DNA of 64,000 nucleotides, taken from contig JBCCWS010000004.1 of the NCBI GenBank assembly GCA_039193195.1, positions 37,908 to 101,907 of the forward strand, read 5' to 3'. The DNA is from Pseudomonadota bacterium. GTDB lineage: Bacteria > Pseudomonadota > Gammaproteobacteria > Steroidobacterales > JBCBZW01. The notes below the pieces were generated by a model that saw only the letters and a list, made by a program, of their open reading frames with translations, was not told where the DNA came from and made no database searches. The translations under genes were made by a program, and so were the position numbers. This document shows, piece after piece, positions 56,752-64,000 of the stretch (its first letter is position 1; each line of letters begins with the position of its first letter).

Positions 56752-57254
56752 GCGCGGAACCGCGGTTGGGCGAGGGCGAACTGTCGGCTCACACGCGCGA
56801 GGAAATCGACCACTGGCTGGGCCGCTTTCCGACCGAGCGCAACCGTTCGGCGATTCTCGGGGGCCTGCGGGCGGCTCAGCACCAGAACGACGGCTTCTTA
56901 ACCACTGCACTGATGGACGCGGTTGCCGACTATATCGGCGTGCCACCGGTTCAGGTGTACGAAGTTGCGGCGTTCTATTCCATGTTCGAGACCAAGCCCG
57001 TAGGCCGGATCTCGATCTCCGTGTGCAACAACGTCTCGTGCATGCTGCGCGGCAGCGACGAGATCACCGCCCACCTCGAACGCAAGCTGGGCATCAAACG
57101 CGGTGAGAGCACAGCTGACGGCAAGTTCTACCTAAAGCCGGAAGAGGAATGTCTGGCCGCCTGTACCGGCGCGCCGATGATGATGGTAGACCACGTCTAC
57201 CACGAGTACCTCACGCCGGAGAAGGTGGATCAGATTCTGGATACGATCGAATGA
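56748..57254 (+). CDS. nuoE: NADH-quinone oxidoreductase subunit E
   Basis: 168-residue thioredoxin-fold subunit with the [2Fe-2S] cluster N1a. The Cys ligands fall in [15 protein letters not shown] and [20 protein letters not shown]. An N-terminal helical part ([20 protein letters not shown]) is present. It pairs with NuoF in the NADH module. ATGA overlaps join it to nuoD and nuoF. Confidence 0.97.
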   Translation: MSAEPRLGEGELSAHTREEIDHWLGRFPTERNRSAILGGLRAAQHQNDGFLTTALMDAVADYIGVPPVQVYEVAAFYSMFETKPVGRISISVCNNVSCMLRGSDEITAHLERKLGIKRGESTADGKFYLKPEEECLAACTGAPMMMVDHVYHEYLTPEKVDQILDTIE

Positions 57255-58552
57255 CGACAGAGAACACTAACCTCGTGGCCTTCGCCTCGCTAGGGGTCGA
57301 TGAACCGTGGACGCTTGAGCGCTACCGGGAGATCGGCGGTTACCAGGCGTGGGAGAAGATCTTGCGGGAGCAGATTCCGCCGGAAGAGGTCATCGAGATC
57401 GTCAAAGCCTCCGGCTTACGCGGTCGCGGCGGTGCCGGCTTCCCGACGGGGCTTAAGTGGAGCTTTATGCCACGAAATGCCCCTGGCCAAAAGTATGTGG
57501 TCTGCAACTCGGACGAGAGCGAGCCGGGAACGTGCCACGATCGCGACATTCTGCGGTACAACCCGCATGCACTCGTGGAAGGCATGGCTATCGCCGGTTA
57601 CGCCATGGGCGCGACGGTCGGCTACAACTACATTCGCGGTGAGTTCATCGCCGAGCCCGTGCCGCGCTTTGAAGCAGCGGTGAAGGAAGCCTATGGAGCG
57701 GGCATGCTCGGCGAGGACGTTCAGGGCAGCGGCGTCGACTTCGATCTCCACACCTACGTGGGCGCCGGGGCCTACATCTGCGGTGAGGAGACTGGGCTGC
57801 TCGAGTCGTTGGAAGGGAAACCCGGCCGACCTCGCTTCAAGCCACCGTTCCCGGCCAACTTCGGCCTCTACGGCCGACCGACCACGGTCAACAACACCTA
57901 CACGCTCTCATCGGTGCCGTCGATCATCCGCAAGGGTGCGGAGTGGTTCGCCAACCTCGGACCGAAAGGGGCGGGTGGGACCGCCATCTATTCCGTGTCC
58001 GGCCACGTCGAGAAGCCCGGTAACTACGAGCTGCCCATGGGCACCCCCTTCGCCGAGCTGTTGGAGCGCTGTGGGGGCGTGCTTGGCGGGCGCAAGCTCA
58101 AGGCCGTAATTCCTGGGGGATCATCGGTGCCGGTGGTTCCGGGCGACACGATGATCGCCGTGAACCTCGACTACGACTCGCTGAAGAACGCCGGTTCCGC
58201 GCTGGGCACCGGTGCAATCATGGTGATGGACGACACCACCTGCATGGTCCGCGTGCTCGAACGCATCTCGCGCTTCTACTACGCGGAGAGCTGCGGGCAG
58301 TGCACGCCATGTCGTGAGGGCACGGGCTGGATGTACCGCGTGATCAAACGCATTCGCGCAGGGAAGGGTAAGCAGGAAGATCTGGACATGCTCGTCGATG
58401 TGGCCAACAAAATTGAGGGTCACACGATCTGCGCCCTCGGGGATGCGGCAGCCTGGCCTGTGCAGAGTTTCATGAAGCACTACCGCCACGAGTTCCAGCA
58501 CTACATCGATCACGGCCGACCGTTGGTGGTAGACACCAGCGTCGCTGCCTGA
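57251..58552 (+). CDS. nuoF: NADH-quinone oxidoreductase subunit F
   Basis: 433-residue NADH- and FMN-binding subunit. The NADH site [20 protein letters not shown], the FMN region [20 protein letters not shown] and the N3 [4Fe-4S] Cys in [20 protein letters not shown] are intact. ATG at 57251 overlaps the nuoE stop. A longer frame from 57149 lies within nuoE and is not used. Confidence 0.98.
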   Translation: MTTENTNLVAFASLGVDEPWTLERYREIGGYQAWEKILREQIPPEEVIEIVKASGLRGRGGAGFPTGLKWSFMPRNAPGQKYVVCNSDESEPGTCHDRDILRYNPHALVEGMAIAGYAMGATVGYNYIRGEFIAEPVPRFEAAVKEAYGAGMLGEDVQGSGVDFDLHTYVGAGAYICGEETGLLESLEGKPGRPRFKPPFPANFGLYGRPTTVNNTYTLSSVPSIIRKGAEWFANLGPKGAGGTAIYSVSGHVEKPGNYELPMGTPFAELLERCGGVLGGRKLKAVIPGGSSVPVVPGDTMIAVNLDYDSLKNAGSALGTGAIMVMDDTTCMVRVLERISRFYYAESCGQCTPCREGTGWMYRVIKRIRAGKGKQEDLDMLVDVANKIEGHTICALGDAAAWPVQSFMKHYRHEFQHYIDHGRPLVVDTSVAA

Positions 58553-58560
58553 GGCATGAG

Positions 58561-60750
58561 ATGAGCGACGATCCGAACACCGTGCACCTGGAGGTTGACG
58601 GGGTCCCCGTCGAGGGACGTAAGGGCCAGATGATCATCGAGGTCACCGATGCCCACCAGACCTACGTGCCTCGCTTTTGCTACCACCACAAGCTGTCCAT
58701 CGCGGCGAACTGTCGCATGTGCCTCGTGGAAGTCGAAAAGGCACCGAAGCCGCTGCCCGCCTGCGCGACGCCGATCGGCGAGGGGATGAAGATCTGGACC
58801 CGCTCGCCCCGCGCCATCGCTGCCCAGAAGGCGACGATGGAGTTCCTGCTGATCAACCATCCGCTTGATTGCCCGATCTGCGATCAAGGCGGCGAGTGCG
58901 AACTGCAGGATTTGGCGATGGGGTTCGGTCGCGGGATCTCCCGCTACACCGAAGCGAAGCGCTCGGTGGACGACGAGAATCTCGGTCCGCTGGTGTCCAC
59001 CGACATGACCCGCTGCATCCACTGCACGCGCTGCGTGCGCTTCGGTCAGGAAGTGGCCGGCGTGCCCACCCTCGGAGCGATGGGGCGCGGCGAGAACATG
59101 GAGATCAGCACCTTCGTCGAGAAGACCATCGACCACGAGCTTTCGGCCAACATCATCGACTTGTGCCCAGTCGGTGCGCTAAACAATAAACCGTTTCGCT
59201 ATCGCGCACGGTCCTGGGAGATGACCCAGCACGCACTCGTCTCACCGCACGACTGCCTAGGCAGCAACCTCTGGGGGCACGTGCACCGAGGCGAGCTGCT
59301 GCGCGTGGTGCCGCGTGAGAACGAGGCGATCAACGAGACTTGGATCGCGGACCGTGACCGCTTCAGCTGCGATGCCGTGTATCACGAGGATCGCGTGAAG
59401 CAGCCGCGCATTCGCCGCGACGGGGAATGGGTCGAGACCGACTGGAGCACCGCGCTCGAGTTCGCCGTTGAACGCCTGCGCGCGGTCACGGCGGATGGGG
59501 GCGAGGCCCTTGGCGCCTTGGCGGCGCCGTCGTCCACACTCGAAGAGCTGTATCTCCTGCAGGCTCTTAGTCGCGCGCTCGGCAGCAACAATATCGATCA
59601 TCGCCTGCGGCAGGGGGACGTTCGCGACGATGCGCAAGGCGTGCAGGTGCCGGGCATCGGCATGAGTTTGTACGAGCTAGAACAGCTCGATGCGGTACTG
59701 GTGATCGGGAGCAACGTGCGCCGAGAGGTGCCGATCTTGGCACACCGCCTGCGCAAGATGGCCCTGGCCGGGCGGGCCGTCTCCTTCATGAACCCTGGCC
59801 GATACCCGTTCACTCACCCGATCGCCGCCTACCTGGACTGCGAGGACGCTACGGGCCTAGTCCCAGCCCTGGCGCGCGCCGTGAGCGCCGCCGCCACCGC
59901 CACCGAGGTAGGCATTCCAGCGCCACTCGTGGAGGTGTGCAATCAGCACGGCGCCGCGGACGACGGCGCACGAGCCCTTGTCGAGCAGCTGCTAGGTGGC
60001 GAACAACGGGCGGTGCTCGTGGGCGCCCTGGTGCAACGGCACGCGGATGGTGCGCTCCTGCGCGCTCTGGCGCGCGCTCTGGCGCGCATCACCGGTGCCC
60101 GCTACGGCGAGCTGACGGAGGGTGCTAACAGCGCCGGCGCCTACCTCGCGGGGGCAATCCCCCACGGGCTGATTGGCGCGTCACCGGCGCCGACACCGGG
60201 CCTTGGGGCCCAGGCGATGCTGGCGAACTCGCGCGCGGCGTACTTGCTTGTGAACGTTGAGCCCAGCAACGACTGCTTCGAAGGCGAGCAAGCGCGAGCG
60301 GCCTTTGCGAAGGCGCAGTGCGTGGTCGCCCTAAGCGCGTTCCGCAGCGCGGAGCTGGACGACGTGGCGGACGTGATCCTGCCCGTAGGCACCTTCGCCG
60401 AGACCGACGGCACCTACGTCAACGCGAGCGGCGACTGGCAGTCTGTCGCGGCCGCAGCGCGCAGCCTGGGCGAGTCACGCCCCGCGTGGAAGGTGCTGCG
60501 GGTGCTCGGCACGATGCTAGACCTGGAAGGCTTCGATTACACGAAGTGCTCGCAGATCACGGATCAGGTGCGCGCAGCAGTCGAGTCGCGAAGCGAATCC
60601 GCTGTAGAATCCGCGTCGCTCGGCGAGTTCGCCGTTCGCGGCGGCGGCAGCAGCGACTGGCCGATGTACACGATCGACCCCCTTGTACGCCGGGCTGCAC
60701 CCCTGCAGTCGACCGCGGAGGGCGGCCACAAGGACCCGGTCGCGATCTGA
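58561..60750 (+). CDS. nuoG: NADH-quinone oxidoreductase subunit G
   Basis: 729-residue 75-kDa-type iron-sulfur subunit. The N-terminal ferredoxin-like domain has CRMCLVEVEKAPKPLPAC, a His-Cys [4Fe-4S] motif HPLDCPICDQGGECELQD, CIHCTRCVRF and later LCPVGAL. A molybdopterin-oxidoreductase-like domain without the cofactor follows and reaches the C-terminus. The C-terminal third is shorter and more variable than in E. coli NuoG (about 910 residues), as in many non-enteric forms. It starts 8 bases after nuoF. Confidence 0.97.
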   Translation: MSDDPNTVHLEVDGVPVEGRKGQMIIEVTDAHQTYVPRFCYHHKLSIAANCRMCLVEVEKAPKPLPACATPIGEGMKIWTRSPRAIAAQKATMEFLLINHPLDCPICDQGGECELQDLAMGFGRGISRYTEAKRSVDDENLGPLVSTDMTRCIHCTRCVRFGQEVAGVPTLGAMGRGENMEISTFVEKTIDHELSANIIDLCPVGALNNKPFRYRARSWEMTQHALVSPHDCLGSNLWGHVHRGELLRVVPRENEAINETWIADRDRFSCDAVYHEDRVKQPRIRRDGEWVETDWSTALEFAVERLRAVTADGGEALGALAAPSSTLEELYLLQALSRALGSNNIDHRLRQGDVRDDAQGVQVPGIGMSLYELEQLDAVLVIGSNVRREVPILAHRLRKMALAGRAVSFMNPGRYPFTHPIAAYLDCEDATGLVPALARAVSAAATATEVGIPAPLVEVCNQHGAADDGARALVEQLLGGEQRAVLVGALVQRHADGALLRALARALARITGARYGELTEGANSAGAYLAGAIPHGLIGASPAPTPGLGAQAMLANSRAAYLLVNVEPSNDCFEGEQARAAFAKAQCVVALSAFRSAELDDVADVILPVGTFAETDGTYVNASGDWQSVAAAARSLGESRPAWKVLRVLGTMLDLEGFDYTKCSQITDQVRAAVESRSESAVESASLGEFAVRGGGSSDWPMYTIDPLVRRAAPLQSTAEGGHKDPVAI

Positions 60751-60831
60751 GCTTGCGGTCGATACCCAGCGCAAAGCGCTGCATGGGCACCATGCGCGCC
60801 TGAACAGTCAACGAGAACGCGAAGAGCCAAG

Positions 60832-61863
60832 ATGCCGCTACCGCCTGCACTACTCGACGTCGTCCTGATCCTTGTGAAGATCGGCGTCATTCTCGTGCCG
60901 CTCATCCTGTCGGTGGCCTACCTCACCTATGCGGAGCGCAAGGTTATCGGGCACATGCAAGCGCGCCTGGGACCGACGCGGGTGGGTTTCCGAGGTCTCT
61001 TGCAGCCCTTCGCAGACGTCTTCAAGCTACTGCTGAAGGAAATCGTCGTACCGTCGAACGCCAACCGCTTTCTCTTCGTCTCCGCGCCGATCTTGTCCCT
61101 GACGCCTGCCTTCGCTGCCTGGGCCGTAATGCCCTTAGCGCCGGGCTTCACCTTGGCGAACGTCGATGCTGGGCTGCTCTACGTGCTCGCCCTGACGTCC
61201 CTCGGCGTGTACGGGGTTATCTTGGCGGGCTGGGCTGCGAACTCGAAGTATGCCTTTCTTGGGGCCATGCGCTCGGCGGCGCAGATCGTAGCCTACGAGA
61301 TCGCAATGGGGTTCGCGCTCGTCGGCGTACTCATGGTGGGCGGGAGCCTCAACCTCGGTGACATCGTACACGCGCAGGCGGGGAGCATCTTTCACTGGTT
61401 TTGGTTACCGCTGCTGCCACTGTTCGTCATCTACTTCATCTCAGGCGTGGCGGAGACCAACCGTGCACCGTTCGATGTAGCGGAGGGCGAGTCGGAGATC
61501 GTGGCCGGCTTCCACGTCGAGTACTCGGGCATGGCCTTCGCCATTTTCTTCCTCGCCGAGTACGCGAACATGATCCTGATCTCGGCGCTTGCCGCGGCCA
61601 TGTTTCTCGGCGGTTGGCTGTCACCTTTCGAAGGCGTGCCGTTTCTTGGCGGCACGCTCCTAGCGGCGCCGGGCTTTCACTGGATGGGCCTGAAGACCGC
61701 CGTATTCCTCTTTCTGTTCCTTTGGTTTCGCGCCACGTTCCCGCGCTATCGCTACGACCAAATCATGCGATTGGGCTGGAAGGTGTTCATTCCCGTCACG
61801 ATCGTTTGGCTGACCGTCGAAGGCATCGCCGTGTACTTCGACGTGCCGCCATGGTTCGACTGA
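60832..61863 (+). CDS. nuoH: NADH-quinone oxidoreductase subunit H
   Basis: 343-residue membrane subunit with eight or so helices that closes the quinone chamber. [40 protein letters not shown] and [20 protein letters not shown] are diagnostic. The gap to nuoG is 81 bases, the largest in the operon. Confidence 0.98.
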   Translation: MPLPPALLDVVLILVKIGVILVPLILSVAYLTYAERKVIGHMQARLGPTRVGFRGLLQPFADVFKLLLKEIVVPSNANRFLFVSAPILSLTPAFAAWAVMPLAPGFTLANVDAGLLYVLALTSLGVYGVILAGWAANSKYAFLGAMRSAAQIVAYEIAMGFALVGVLMVGGSLNLGDIVHAQAGSIFHWFWLPLLPLFVIYFISGVAETNRAPFDVAEGESEIVAGFHVEYSGMAFAIFFLAEYANMILISALAAAMFLGGWLSPFEGVPFLGGTLLAAPGFHWMGLKTAVFLFLFLWFRATFPRYRYDQIMRLGWKVFIPVTIVWLTVEGIAVYFDVPPWFD

Positions 61864-61903
61864 TGAGTGAGGGTGGGCCGATGACTTCGCTAGGAGATCG
61901 CTG

Positions 61904-62389
61904 ATGGGCCTGGGCACCGTCTCCAAGACCTTTTTCCTAACCGAGCTGCTCAAGGGCATGTCGGTGACGTTCCGCCAGTTCACGAGCAAGGGCGTGACGC
62001 TGCACTACCCGGAAGAGAAGACGCCGCAGTCGCCCCGCTTCCGTGGGCTGCACGCCCAGCGTCGCTATCCAAACGGGGAGGAGCGGTGCATCGCGTGCAA
62101 GCTGTGTGAGGCCGTATGCCCCGCACTCGCCATTACCATCGAGTCAGATATGCGCGATGACGGTACCCGCCGGACGACGCGCTATGACATCGACCTGTTC
62201 AAGTGCATTTACTGCGGCTTCTGCGAGGAGGCGTGCCCGGTTGATGCAATCGTCGAGACTCGCATCCACGAGTACCACATGGAGGCACGCGGCGAGAACA
62301 TCATGACCAAGGACAAGTTGCTCGCCGTCGGCGATCGCTACGAGGACATGATCAACGCCGACAAAGCGGCTGACGCGGCTTACCGCTAG
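61904..62389 (+). CDS. nuoI: NADH-quinone oxidoreductase subunit I
   Basis: 161-residue ferredoxin-like subunit with clusters N6a and N6b. Two CxxCxxCxxxCP motifs, [12 protein letters not shown] and [12 protein letters not shown], are followed by [11 protein letters not shown]. An N-terminal amphipathic helix ([17 protein letters not shown]) binds the membrane arm. Ribosome site AGGAG. It starts 40 bases after nuoH. Confidence 0.98.
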   Translation: MGLGTVSKTFFLTELLKGMSVTFRQFTSKGVTLHYPEEKTPQSPRFRGLHAQRRYPNGEERCIACKLCEAVCPALAITIESDMRDDGTRRTTRYDIDLFKCIYCGFCEEACPVDAIVETRIHEYHMEARGENIMTKDKLLAVGDRYEDMINADKAADAAYR

Positions 62390-62406
62390 GCTCACGAGGA
62401 CCTCAC

Positions 62407-63009
62407 GTGTTCCAGACCATCCTGTTCTATCTCTTCGCGGCTGGTGTGCTCGCCTCCGCCGTCGGCGTGATCAGCTCGCGCAACCCGGTGCATTCGGCGT
62501 TGTTGCTAGTGCTGACCTTCGTGCAGTCGTCGGTGTTGTGGCTGCTTGCGGATGCGGAGTTTCTGGCGATCGTCCTAGTGCTCGTCTACGTCGGTGCGGT
62601 GATGGTGCTGTTTCTGTTCGTCGTGATGATGCTCGATGTCAACGTCGAGAAGGTGCGCAAGGAGGCCGTGCGTTACGGTCCGATCGGAGTCTTGACCGGG
62701 TTGATCGTGGTCGCTGAGCTCGGCTACGTCGTCTGGGCCAACCGCACAGGCACCCTCCGGCAATTCGCCGCAGCGCCACGGGATGCGGGCACCAGCAACA
62801 CGCAGGAGCTCGGCGCCGTGCTGTATACCGAGCACTTCTATCCTTTCGAGATTGCAGCGGTCATCCTACTGGTCGCGATCATCGCGGCGATCGTACTGAC
62901 GATGCGCAAGCGACCAGGACTGAAGCAGCAGGACATAGGCAAGCAGGTCTCAGCACGACGTGAAGATCGCGTACGGCTGGTGAGCATGCCGGCAGAGACC
63001 AAGCGATGA
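62407..63009 (+). CDS. nuoJ: NADH-quinone oxidoreductase subunit J
   Basis: 200-residue membrane subunit with five helices. [40 protein letters not shown] and the C-terminal [20 protein letters not shown] match NuoJ. The start is GTG at 62407. The basic tail ends inside the nuoK start (ATGA). Confidence 0.96.
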   Translation: MFQTILFYLFAAGVLASAVGVISSRNPVHSALLLVLTFVQSSVLWLLADAEFLAIVLVLVYVGAVMVLFLFVVMMLDVNVEKVRKEAVRYGPIGVLTGLIVVAELGYVVWANRTGTLRQFAAAPRDAGTSNTQELGAVLYTEHFYPFEIAAVILLVAIIAAIVLTMRKRPGLKQQDIGKQVSARREDRVRLVSMPAETKR

Positions 63010-63311
63010 ATATGCTGCCCGAATACCTCGTATTGGGTGGACTGCTCTTCAGCCTTGCGGTCGCGGGGATCTTTCTCAATCGTCGCAACGTGATCCTGTT
63101 ACTCATGTGCGTAGAGCTGCTGTTGCTAGCAGTGAATTACAATTTTGTGGCCTTCTCGCGCTACCTCGGCGATGAGCAAGGCCAGGTCTTCGTGTTCTTC
63201 ATTCTGACGGTCGCAGCGGCGGAGGCGGCGATCGGGCTAGCAATCTTGGTGGTGCTCTTCCGTACACGCAAGTCGATCAACGTCAGCGAACTGACCACGA
63301 TGAAAGGCTAG
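63006..63311 (+). CDS. nuoK: NADH-quinone oxidoreductase subunit K
   Basis: 101-residue three-helix antiporter-related subunit. [40 protein letters not shown] with the conserved membrane Glu, and [19 protein letters not shown] are typical. It overlaps nuoJ by 4 bases. Confidence 0.97.
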   Translation: MNMLPEYLVLGGLLFSLAVAGIFLNRRNVILLLMCVELLLLAVNYNFVAFSRYLGDEQGQVFVFFILTVAAAEAAIGLAILVVLFRTRKSINVSELTTMKG

Positions 63312-63317
63312 GGCACG

Positions 63318-64000
63318 ATGCAGGGAACGTACCTCACAATCGCCTTGGCGCCCCTCGCCGGCGCACTCATTGCCGGTCTCGGTGGCAAGCAGATCGGTCG
63401 TCAGGGCGCACACGTGATCACCATCGCGGGCGTGGCGATCTCCTTCGTATTGTCGCTCGTGGTGCTGCGCCAGGCGCTGGGAGGCGAAGTCTTTGATGGG
63501 CCGGTCTACACGTGGATGGCCAGCGACGGTATTCGCTTTGACGTTGGCTTCCTAATCGATCGACTCACGGCCACGATGATGTGTGTGGTGACCTTCGTGT
63601 CGCTCATGGTGCACGTCTACACCATCGGCTATATGAAGGAAGACCCAAGCTATCAGCGCTTCTTCAGCTACATCAGCCTGTTCACCTTCGCCATGTTGAT
63701 GTTGGTCATGGCCAACAACTTCATGCAACTGTTTTTCGGCTGGGAGGCAGTGGGCGTTGCGTCTTATCTGCTCATAGGGTTTTGGTTCAAGAAGCCGACG
63801 GCGATCCACGCCAATCTTAAGGCGTTCCTCGTCAACCGCGTGGGCGACTTTGGGTTTCTGCTCGGGATCGCGGCCGTGGTGCACGTATTCGGCAGCGTCG
63901 ATTACGCAACCGTGTTCGATGCAGCGCCGGCGGCCGCCGAGCTGCGCTTCGGCGGGGGCAGCGGCCCGCTCGCAATGACCGTCATCTGCCTGTTGCTCTT
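63318..64000 (+). CDS. nuoL: NADH-quinone oxidoreductase subunit L (cut by window end)
   Basis: First 227 codons of the proton-pumping NuoL, a Mrp-antiporter-like membrane subunit. The start MQGTYLTIALAPLAGALIAG, the signature SYISLFTFAMLMLVMANNFM, QLFFGWEAVGVASYLLIGFW and KAFLVNRVGDFGFLLGI, with the key Glu and Lys, are present. The reading frame is open to the window end. nuoM and nuoN are expected beyond. Confidence 0.95.
   Translation, partial: MQGTYLTIALAPLAGALIAGLGGKQIGRQGAHVITIAGVAISFVLSLVVLRQALGGEVFDGPVYTWMASDGIRFDVGFLIDRLTATMMCVVTFVSLMVHVYTIGYMKEDPSYQRFFSYISLFTFAMLMLVMANNFMQLFFGWEAVGVASYLLIGFWFKKPTAIHANLKAFLVNRVGDFGFLLGIAAVVHVFGSVDYATVFDAAPAAAELRFGGGSGPLAMTVICLLL

Overview
The window is high-GC chromosomal DNA from a gammaproteobacterium. 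Three things in the sequence point there. The tmRNA carries the tag ANDDNYALAA. The housekeeping blocks are in gammaproteobacterial order (smpB / rnfH-bamE-recN-nadK / hrcA-grpE-dnaK-dnaJ-dapB-carA-carB-greA-rlmE-ftsH-glmM-tpiA-secG-tRNA-Leu-nuoA..L). Starts use ATG, GTG and many TTG codons. I cannot name the genus from sequence alone. No phage, transposase, CRISPR array or rRNA operon is visible.

Region 1 (1-25 kb) is a mosaic of mostly single genes on both strands. It holds an acyl-CoA dehydrogenase and a ChaC-type gamma-glutamylcyclotransferase. A polyphosphate block follows: ppk1, a CYTH-like/CHAD protein, a ParA-like ATPase overlapping it, and a separate short CYTH triphosphatase a little further on. 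Then come gpmA, an exported alpha/beta hydrolase, a DHA2-type MFS transporter, a stand-alone BLUF blue-light sensor, two SAM methyltransferases (a TPMT homologue and a larger multidomain enzyme), modBC without modA, a TIGR03032-type protein, an orphan response regulator with a perfect CRP-type palindrome upstream, an exported protein with a PEP-CTERM-like tail, an ASPIC/UnbV-FG-GAP protein, an excisionase-like HTH protein, a DUF4197 protein, a lipocalin and a PPOX-family protein.

Region 2 (about 25.6-30.9 kb) is the most unusual part. It looks like a compact, apparently undescribed RiPP locus. A 62-residue Cys-containing precursor peptide (Cys 42, 52 and 62, the last residue) is followed by a perfect 15-bp hairpin. 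Five translationally coupled genes come next: a MvdC/MvdD-like ATP-grasp peptide ligase, a ClpP-fold SDH-type serine protease, a MauE/DoxX-like membrane protein with a CYCFG motif, a membrane-anchored thioredoxin-like protein with CGDC, and an ABC exporter with fused membrane and ATPase domains. The locus lies directly beside the 3' end of ssrA, a class of site often used by integrating elements.

Region 3 (31-64 kb) is conserved housekeeping. It covers trans-translation (ssrA, smpB), an NSS-family sodium symporter where ratA normally sits, rnfH, bamE, recN, nadK, the hrcA-grpE-dnaK-dnaJ heat-shock genes (with a sigma-32-like promoter before dnaK), dapB, carAB preceded by two tandem RNA hairpins, greA, rlmE, ftsH with a strong terminator, glmM, tpiA, secG, tRNA-Leu(GAG) and the NADH dehydrogenase I operon nuoA-K plus a nuoL cut by the window end.

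Functions are assigned from motifs and family resemblance read by eye. No database search was run. Promoter and hairpin calls are pattern matches.
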